Shown here in pieces: positions 34,817 to 40,393 of a DNA stretch of 40,393 nucleotides. Location of the stretch: assembly GCA_009885195.1 (NCBI GenBank), contig VFLG01000022.1:1-40393 (forward strand), read 5' to 3'. Position 1 is the first letter of the stretch. Each line of letters begins with the position of its first letter. Origin of the DNA: Gallionellaceae bacterium. GTDB lineage: Bacteria > Pseudomonadota > Gammaproteobacteria > Burkholderiales > Gallionellaceae. The notes beneath the pieces were generated by a model. The model saw nothing but the letters and a program-made list of their open reading frames with translations. It had not been told where the DNA came from and made no database searches. A program made the translations under genes and the position numbers.

Positions 34817-35440
34817 TTAAAGCCCTGCCAAATATTCCGATACCGCATCAATTTCCACATCTGTCATTTTCTTGGCAATATCGCCCATCATGCCGGCCGG
34901 ATCGTTGCTGCGTACACCACTGCGAAATTCATTCAGTTGCTTGACCAGGTAGTCCTTGTGCTGGCCACCGATAACCGGAAATACCGAGTTGTTGGGCGAT
35001 TTCCCTTTGCCGTTTTCACCATGGCAGTTAATGCAGCCATACAGGTTGGTGGCGGGATTGCCATTCACATATAAATTTTTTCCGGGGGAGGAGTCTGCCA
35101 GCGGATTGTCGCCGCTCATCGGCTTCTGGCTGGCAAAATAAGCGGCAATATCTTCCAGATCCTGCTTCTCGGTTACGGTATCGGCCATTCCCTCCATCGT
35201 GTCATCCCTGCGAGTTCTGGCCTGAAAATTGGAAACCTGCTTTCTGATGTATCCCGCATATTGTCCCGCAAGCCGCGGGAACATAGAGGCATCGCTCATG
35301 CCAACTTCGCCATGGCAACCTTGGCAAAGTGCGGATTTTTCTTTGCCTGCAACAGGATCACCAACGGCGGCGGCCATATCCGCCACAGCAATAAATATGA
35401 TGGCTGAAGTATAGGCGGTTATTTTGCTTAGCTTGCTCAT
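34817..35440 (-). CDS. Dihaem cytochrome c4
   Basis: Periplasmic two-haem electron carrier, 207 residues. Seen: signal peptide to about residue 25, first haem site CQGCH (39-43), distal Met in the MFPRLAGQY region, second haem site CINCH (136-140) with GENGKGKSPNNSVFPVIGGQ, and the repeated KQLNEFRSGVRSND. The two halves are homologous, as in the family. AAAAGGAAAATAT before the ATG. Probable donor to a terminal oxidase; that role is from the family. It is divergent from PBP1A, 144 bp apart. Confidence 0.93.
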   Translation of the reverse strand: MSKLSKITAYTSAIIFIAVADMAAAVGDPVAGKEKSALCQGCHGEVGMSDASMFPRLAGQYAGYIRKQVSNFQARTRRDDTMEGMADTVTEKQDLEDIAAYFASQKPMSGDNPLADSSPGKNLYVNGNPATNLYGCINCHGENGKGKSPNNSVFPVIGGQHKDYLVKQLNEFRSGVRSNDPAGMMGDIAKKMTDVEIDAVSEYLAGL

Positions 35441-35474
35441 ATATTTTCCTTTTAATTCATAATCAGAAGTGGTT

Positions 35475-35497
35475 GCGCATTGTTATCATAAATGCGC
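35475..35497. promoter_or_regulatory. Palindrome between cytochrome c4 and mrcA
   Basis: GCGCATT (35475-35481), 9-bp spacer, AATGCGC (35491-35497), in the 144-bp divergent gap. It could be an operator. A TATAAT at 35571-35576, 8 bp before the first mrcA ATG, lacks a good -35. Confidence 0.3.
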
Positions 35498-35584
35498 GCG
35501 CCGTCAATTTTTTTGAGGGTTTATTTTCTGGTGGTTTATTTTGCGGGGCTATTTTTCCGGCTAAGGGCGATATAATCCCAAACT

Positions 35585-37918
35585 ATGCTCAATTTTACAA
35601 CTTTGTCTCCCATGACCGCCCGCTGGTGGTTCTATCCGGCCCTGGCCATACTCACCCTTGTCCTTATGCCATTGCTGCTGCTCATGCTGGCGGCACTGTT
35701 AACCTACCCGACGCTGCCCTCGCTGGCAGCATTGACTGATTATCAGCCTAAAATTCCGCTGCGGGTATATAGCTCAGAGGGTGCGCTGATCGGCGAATTC
35801 GGCGAGGAACGCCGCGCGCTGGTTAAGATTGGCGAGGTGCCCGACCTGATGAAAAAAGCCATACTCGCGGCGGAAGATGATCGTTTCTACGAACACGGCG
35901 GGGTGGATTACAGGGGCGTTCTGCGTGCCGCCTATTCCAATTTTACCTCGGGCGGCGCCAGGCAGGGCGCCAGCACTATTACCATGCAGGTGGCACGCAA
36001 CTTTTTCCTGTCCAAGGAAAAGGTGTTTTCGCGCAAATTTAATGAGGTGCTGCTGGCCATCAAGATTGAGCATAATCTGAGCAAGGACGACATTCTCCAA
36101 CTCTACATTAATCATATCTATTTGGGACAGCGCGCCTACGGTTTTGCCGCCGCCGCGCAAACTTATTTCGGCAAGAGCCTCGGTCAGCTCAGCATAGCTG
36201 AAACCGCCATGCTGGCCGGCCTGCCCAAAGCGCCCTCTTCCTATAATCCGGTGGTCAACCCTGCCCGTGCCAAGTTGCGCCAAAGCTATGTGCTGCGCCG
36301 CATGCACGAACTGGGTTTTATCGACACCCAACAGCAAGAAGCGGCACAACTGGAACCCCTGGCCACCAGGCGCGGCGGTTATCAGGACTTTGCGGTCAAG
36401 GCTGATTATCTGGCGGAGATGGTTCGGCAGGCGGTGTATGCACGCTATCAGGAGGCCGCTTATACGCAGGGCATCAAGGTTTATACCACCATTCGTATGC
36501 CAGACCAGGCGGCGGCCTATGCGGCGCTGCGCAAAGGCGTGCTGGATTATGACCAGCGTCATGGTTACCGCGGCCCGGAAGGTTATATAGACTTGCGCAA
36601 GGTGAGCGGTGAAGAAAATCTGGAAGACGCGTTACAGGAAGTTGCCGAAAGCGATGACCTGATTCCCGCTGTGGTGCTGGAGGCCAATCCAAAAACAATC
36701 CGCGCTTACGTCAAAGGCGGCCAGATGGCCGAGATTAGCGGCGAAGGATTGAAATTCTCCCAGGTCAAACCGGGTGATAATGTCGCGCTGAACCGGCGCA
36801 TCCGCGCCGGTTCGCTGATCCGCGTACAGAAAAACGACATGGGCGCCTGGCAAATCGTCCAGCTACCGCAGGTAGAAGCAGCGTTTGTTGCCGCCAGCCC
36901 GCGCGATGGAGCAATCTACGCGCTGGTCGGCGGCTTTGACTTTAACCTCAACCAGTTCAACCATGTCAGCCAGGCATGGCGCCAACCTGGATCGAGCTTC
37001 AAGCCGTTTATTTATTCTGCTGCTTTGGAAAAGGGGTTTACCCCCGCCTCCGTGGTCAACGACGCGCCGCTGACCGACGCGCCGCTGATGGTTGATACCG
37101 AAGAGGCTGTCAACCAAGTCTGGCAACCGAAAAATTTCGATGGCATATTTGAAGGCCCGATACGCATGAGGCAGGCGCTGGTCAAGTCCAAAAACCTGGC
37201 TTCCGTCCGCATCCTGCAAGCCATTACGCCCCAATATGCGCAAGACTACGTTACCAAGTTTGGCTTCGAGGCCGCCAAGCATCCGCCTTACCTGACCATG
37301 GCGCTGGGTGCCGGTTCGGTCACGGCCATGCAAATGTTGGCGGGTTATTCCGTGTTTGCCAATGGCGGATTTCGCGTCACCCCTTACTTCATCCAGCGCA
37401 TCGAGGATGCCAATGGCAACGTACTGGACCAGGCCGCGCCAGTTGTGGCGGGCGAGACCGCCGAACAGGTTATAGACGTGCGCAACGCCTACACCATGGT
37501 CAACATGATGCAGGGCGTGGTGCGCCATGGCACTGCTATTCGCGCCATGCAGCTTGGCCGCCAAGATTTGGCGGGCAAGACCGGCACCACCAGCGACGCC
37601 ATGGATGCCTGGTTCTGCGGTTTCCAGCCCACCGTGGCCGGCATTGCCTGGCTTGGCTTCGACACCCCGCGCAGCCTGGGCGAGCGGGAAACCGGGGGCG
37701 GCGCCGCGTTACCGATATGGATGGACTACATGGGAAAAATACTCCAAGGTGTGCCGCAGGCTGTCTATACCATGCCGGAAAACATGGTGGTGGAGCGCAT
37801 CAACAATGACGGCCAGCGGGATGAAGATGGCAAGTTAGTGGAATACTTTTACCAGGAAAATTTGCCGCCTATAAAGGAAAAGTCGCTCATTGAAACCATC
37901 ATTGATCAATTATTCTGA
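35585..37918 (+). CDS. mrcA: Penicillin-binding protein 1A
   Basis: Bifunctional class A PBP: glycosyltransferase plus transpeptidase for peptidoglycan. 777 residues. Seen: N-terminal membrane anchor, glycosyltransferase motifs EDDRFYEHGGVDYRGVLRA and GGARQGASTITMQVARNFF, an OB-like insert, the transpeptidase SSFK (Ser470, Lys473), SKN near 37189, and KTGTTSDAMDAWF. The first ATG (35585) or ATG 35612 (MTARWWFYP) may be the start; neither has a clear ribosome site. Full length. It is not next to pilMNOPQ as in some relatives. Confidence 0.95.
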   Translation: MLNFTTLSPMTARWWFYPALAILTLVLMPLLLLMLAALLTYPTLPSLAALTDYQPKIPLRVYSSEGALIGEFGEERRALVKIGEVPDLMKKAILAAEDDRFYEHGGVDYRGVLRAAYSNFTSGGARQGASTITMQVARNFFLSKEKVFSRKFNEVLLAIKIEHNLSKDDILQLYINHIYLGQRAYGFAAAAQTYFGKSLGQLSIAETAMLAGLPKAPSSYNPVVNPARAKLRQSYVLRRMHELGFIDTQQQEAAQLEPLATRRGGYQDFAVKADYLAEMVRQAVYARYQEAAYTQGIKVYTTIRMPDQAAAYAALRKGVLDYDQRHGYRGPEGYIDLRKVSGEENLEDALQEVAESDDLIPAVVLEANPKTIRAYVKGGQMAEISGEGLKFSQVKPGDNVALNRRIRAGSLIRVQKNDMGAWQIVQLPQVEAAFVAASPRDGAIYALVGGFDFNLNQFNHVSQAWRQPGSSFKPFIYSAALEKGFTPASVVNDAPLTDAPLMVDTEEAVNQVWQPKNFDGIFEGPIRMRQALVKSKNLASVRILQAITPQYAQDYVTKFGFEAAKHPPYLTMALGAGSVTAMQMLAGYSVFANGGFRVTPYFIQRIEDANGNVLDQAAPVVAGETAEQVIDVRNAYTMVNMMQGVVRHGTAIRAMQLGRQDLAGKTGTTSDAMDAWFCGFQPTVAGIAWLGFDTPRSLGERETGGGAALPIWMDYMGKILQGVPQAVYTMPENMVVERINNDGQRDEDGKLVEYFYQENLPPIKEKSLIETIIDQLF

Positions 37919-37924
37919 CTTGGG

Positions 37925-38527
37925 ATGAACAAAGACCGTTTGCATCGTCGTGACCTAATGCGCGAACAGCTCGCGCATCAGGCCGCACGCCTGATGGCCG
38001 AGGGCGGCATCACCGATTACGCCTTTGCCAAACGCAAGGCGGCTAAGCAAATGGGCGCGGCAGACACGCAGCACCTGCCCAGCAATGAAGAAGTCGGAGC
38101 GGCGCTGCGGAGTTTTCGGATGCTATACCAGAGCGACAACCACCCGGGCATTCTCCGCCAGCTCCGGCAAGAAGCGCTCAGCGCGATGCGCTTGCTGCAG
38201 CCCTTCCGCCCCTATCTTACCGGCTCCGTGCTGAACGGCATGGCGGGCGAACAATCCGACATCAATCTTCTGGTTTATTCCGACGACGAAAAAGCCGTGA
38301 TGATGTTTTTGCTCAAGCACAACCTGCCGTTCGAGGGCGGCGAGTGGCGTATGCATCTGATGGGCAGGGAACAAACTGTGCCCAGCTTTTCTTTGCAAAC
38401 CGAAAGCGGCGTGCCGATCCATATAGCGGTGTTACCTGAGAATGCAAGACATGGCGGCAGCCGCAAGCCGGAAACCCATGCGGATATCGCCGCAGTGGAA
38501 GCATTGCTGGCCGAAAGCACAGGGTAA
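37925..38527 (+). CDS. Nucleotidyltransferase-like conserved protein
   Basis: 200-residue cytoplasmic protein of a family often mis-annotated as UDP-N-acetylmuramate-alanine ligase in betaproteobacteria. Seen: a helical N-terminus (QAARLMAEGGITDYAFAKRKAA), then a possible nucleotidyltransferase fold region (LTGSVLNGMAGEQSDINLLVYSDD) and a C-terminal helix DIAAVEALLAES. The catalytic GS...D.D motif is not complete: GSVLNG is present and D..L only partly. It starts 6 bp after mrcA and is probably co-transcribed. Role unknown. Confidence 0.7.
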   Translation: MNKDRLHRRDLMREQLAHQAARLMAEGGITDYAFAKRKAAKQMGAADTQHLPSNEEVGAALRSFRMLYQSDNHPGILRQLRQEALSAMRLLQPFRPYLTGSVLNGMAGEQSDINLLVYSDDEKAVMMFLLKHNLPFEGGEWRMHLMGREQTVPSFSLQTESGVPIHIAVLPENARHGGSRKPETHADIAAVEALLAESTG

Positions 38528-38754
38528 ATAACAGATGGGCTAATTCCATTTCCAGATAGAAGCGCGCGGAACTATTCGAATGTGCATCGCGCTCCGGTTT
38601 TCTGGCGAGGGCGGGGATCGAAGCGGCGCAACATGTGGGCTGGCATACGGGTTGATGAACTGTGTGCATCTGCCAAAAAACAACCAGAACCCGCCCCTTT
38701 GCCGTTCTTTCATGTAAAATTTGAGACAAGCAATAAAACTCTGGAGGGCACACC

Positions 38755-38991
38755 ATGAACCATGCAATTGAACTTCCACAATCCCTGCTCAACAGACTGA
38801 ACAAATTCACCGCAGGCACACGCGCAACACCTGCGTCAATCGTCAAGCAAGCCGTTAAAGATCGTCTGGATTATGAGGAATGGTTGCTTGCAGAAGTTGA
38901 TGCGGGGCTGGCGGACGCGGATGCCGGGCGAGTTCACACAGCCGATGAAGTAAAAAAAATGCTGGGCGTAAAAAATATTAAGAAGCGTTGA
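38755..38991 (+). CDS. RHH/RelB-like antitoxin, no toxin partner
   Basis: 78 residues with CTGGAGGG before the ATG. N-terminal ribbon-helix-helix pattern (AIELPQSLLNRLNKFTAG then TPASIVKQAVKDRLDYEEW), followed by the acidic WLLAEVDAGLADADAGRVHT region seen in antitoxins that bind ParE/RelE toxins, and a basic tail. The next 44 bp contain no toxin start and the next gene is on the other strand, so the partner is missing. The 227 bp upstream show nothing recognisable. Confidence 0.75.
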   Translation: MNHAIELPQSLLNRLNKFTAGTRATPASIVKQAVKDRLDYEEWLLAEVDAGLADADAGRVHTADEVKKMLGVKNIKKR

Positions 38992-39013
38992 ATACGCCGT
39001 CCGCGCAACCTTC

Positions 39014-39035
39014 ATCTGTCTTCTGTCTTCTGTCC
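39014..39035. repeat. Short heptamer repeat near propeller gene end
   Basis: ATCTGTC, TTCTGTC, TTCTGTC, then C: related to the run inside prlC (9829-9861). It lies just past the 3' end of the beta-propeller pseudogene. Confidence 0.65.
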
Positions 39036-40018
39036 TTACGGCGCCAGCGCCACGCCGGCTGGTCCGCTCCCCACTGGCACCACATCTATGACCTTGTTAG
39101 TGGTCGTGTCCAGCACCGAGACCGAGGTCGCGTTGCTGTCATAATTGGCCACATAGACTAGGTTGGTGGTCGGGTCCACCGCCACGCCATATGGCTTTCT
39201 CCCCACGCGCACCGTCTCGATGAACTCGTTATTGGCAGCGTCAAAGACCGTGACGGTGTCGTCGCCATAATTGGCCACATAGACGCGGTTGGCGGCAGGG
39301 TGCACCGCCACGCCCCATGGATTTCTCCCCACGCGCACCGGCTTGATGAGCGTGTTATTGGCAGTGTCCAGCACCGAGACGGTGTTGCTGCCATAATTGG
39401 CCACATAGACGCGGTTGGCGGCAGGGTGTACCGTCACGGCATCTGGCGACCACCCCCCCACGTCCACCGTCTTGACGACCTTGTTAATGGTCGTGTCCAG
39501 CACCGAGACGGTGTTGTCGTACAAATTGGTCACATAGGCGCGGTTGGTGGCAGGATGCACCGCCACGCCAACTGGATAGCGCCCCACGTTCACCGTCGCG
39601 ACGACCGTGTTATTGCTCGTGTCCAGCACCGAGACGGTGTCGCTGTCAGCATTGGTCACATAGACCCGGTTGGCCGTCGGGTGCACCGCCACGCCAGTTG
39701 GCCTGACCCCCACGTCCACCGTCACGATGACCGTGTTATTGCTCGTGTCCAGCACCTGGACGGTGTCACTGCCCCACTTGGCCACATACGCCCGGTTGGT
39801 GGTCGGGTTCACCGCCACGGCAGATGGACCGCCCCCCACGGCCACCGTCGCGGTTATTGCTCGTGTCCAGCACCGAGACGGTGTCGCTATAATACTTGGC
39901 CACATACGCCCGGTTGGTGGTCGGGCCGGCTCTATCGCCACCACCGCCACCGCATCCCGCCAGCAGCAGCGCCGCCAGCCCTATTGCCCCACAGATGGGG
40001 TCTGTTATAACGGGTCAT
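39036..40018 (-). pseudogene. Frameshifted YVTN beta-propeller lipoprotein
   Basis: About seven repeats of 42 residues with YVTN/YVAN and SVLDTxNN, the pattern of YVTN beta-propellers; probably surface or periplasmic. Repeat markers TTGGCC/TTGGTC on the plus strand fall at 39145, 39271, 39397, 39526, 39652, 39778 and 39896: spacing 126, 126, 129, 126, 126 and 118. The last unit is 8 bp short near 39848, which breaks the frame. The start ATG 40018 has AAGGAG before it, but its frame (MTRYNRPHLW) meets the lipobox frame (AIGLAALLLAGC) only if one G is removed from the G4 run (39987-39990). Two frame breaks suggest decay or assembly error. Confidence 0.8.
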
Positions 40019-40150
40019 GTATGCTCCTTGTGCGGGTTAGGGGCGCGACTCCCAATGGCCGGAAATGATACAACAAAAGAAATCCGGGTCCAGCTAAAAA
40101 TGGCACGTGTCCAGTTTTTTCTTATTTCATTTCCCGACAGAAACCGCACC

Positions 40151-40201
40151 TCCCCCTGGCAGGGGGATGGGTTGATTCACCTCCCCTTGCACCCGCAAGG
40201 G
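40151..40201. repeat. Two short hairpin repeats
   Basis: TCCCCCTGGCAGGGGGA (40151-40167) and CCCTTGCACCCGCAAGGG (40184-40201) are each self-complementary. Such CCCCCTGGCAGGGGG hairpins are a common dispersed motif in proteobacterial intergenic DNA. No gene is seen in the final 375 bases. Confidence 0.5.
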
Positions 40202-40258
40202 TAGGCAAATCCGTTTCCAGCCCAAGGCTGGACGGAGCAAGCGCGGGGCGGGTCACAC

Positions 40259-40374
40259 CCCAATACTGTTCGCTTAACCGTTCGTGGTGAGCTTGTCGAA
40301 CCACCCGTCGCACAATTCATGCCCTTCGACAAGCTCAGGGCGAACGGAATTTTTCTTAAGAGAACAGTATTGGG
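40259..40374. repeat. Nested palindromic element (116 bp)
   Basis: Outer inverted repeat of 19 bp with one mismatch: CCCAATACTGTTCGCTTAA (40259-40277) and TTAAGAGAACAGTATTGGG (40356-40374). Inside are two REP-like arms, CCGTTCGTGGTGAGCTTG... and the complement of CCGTTCGCCCTGAGCTTG... Each arm is a hairpin: TGGT...ACCA in one and CCCT...AGGG in the other, a compensated change. Related to the element at 28337-28482. No ORF inside. Confidence 0.8.
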
Positions 40375-40393
40375 TCAAACCCGCCATTTCAAC

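Noticed and set aside
39145-39906. Regular 126-bp spacing that could suggest a CRISPR-like or minisatellite array
   Set aside because: The units translate as YVTN propeller blades, so the period is a protein repeat; there are no distinct spacers.
39300-40010. Long plus-strand frame of 236 codons opposite the beta-propeller
   Set aside because: A shadow of the repetitive minus-strand gene: its repeats mirror the 126-bp units.

Overview
The window (about 40 kb) is a piece of a proteobacterial chromosome made almost wholly of ordinary housekeeping genes, broken up by small dispersed repeats. The gene content (glnA with ntrBC, ubiA, lgt, rpe-gph-trpEGD, a monofunctional RelA, livKHMGF, a btuB-btuM pair, two small c-type cytochromes, a cytochrome c4 and Type II secretion genes) fits a betaproteobacterium. 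The order Nitrosomonadales, for example the Gallionellaceae or Thiobacillus relatives, is my inference from protein style and not a database result.

Layout. 1-2.7 kb: 3' part of uppP, a rhodanese and a divergent CDF metal transporter. 2.8-7.5 kb: nitrogen control (glnA, a DUF4124 protein, ntrB, ntrC). 7.5-12 kb, minus strand: xthA, a small lipoprotein, a periplasmic glutaredoxin-like protein, oligopeptidase A and a GST. 12-16.5 kb: ubiA facing corA, then gspF, gspG and lgt. 16.6-17.7 kb: two tandem monohaem cytochromes. 17.7-22.8 kb: a branched-chain amino acid ABC importer. 22.7-23.1 kb: an integron-type attC site with a small cassette ORF. 23.2-28.3 kb: apaG, rpe, gph, a probable trp attenuator, then trpE, trpG and trpD. 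28.5-31 kb: relA without its C-terminal ACT domain, next to a gldC-like gene and an ABC-transporter scrap. 31-34.2 kb, minus strand: cobalamin riboswitch, btuB and btuM (B12 uptake). 34.3-38.5 kb: an NrfJ-like protein, cytochrome c4, PBP1A and a nucleotidyltransferase-like protein. 38.7-40.4 kb: an orphan RHH antitoxin, a frameshifted YVTN beta-propeller lipoprotein, and repeats.

The main interest lies in small elements between the genes. Three copies (141, 88 and 187 bp) of one MITE-like repeat each have terminal inverted repeats and a different 4-bp target duplication (TGTA, AATA, TTCA). One copy sits between the B12 riboswitch and btuB. There is a lone attC site whose R'' box carries the stop codon of the cassette ORF. 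A trp leader shows mutually exclusive hairpins. A repeat flanked by a 12-bp direct repeat sits inside the liv operon. Nested palindromic elements lie at 28.3 kb and 40.3 kb. A heptamer repeat adds residues to oligopeptidase A. No CRISPR array, rRNA, tRNA, transposase or complete defence system was seen, and I found no new multi-gene system.
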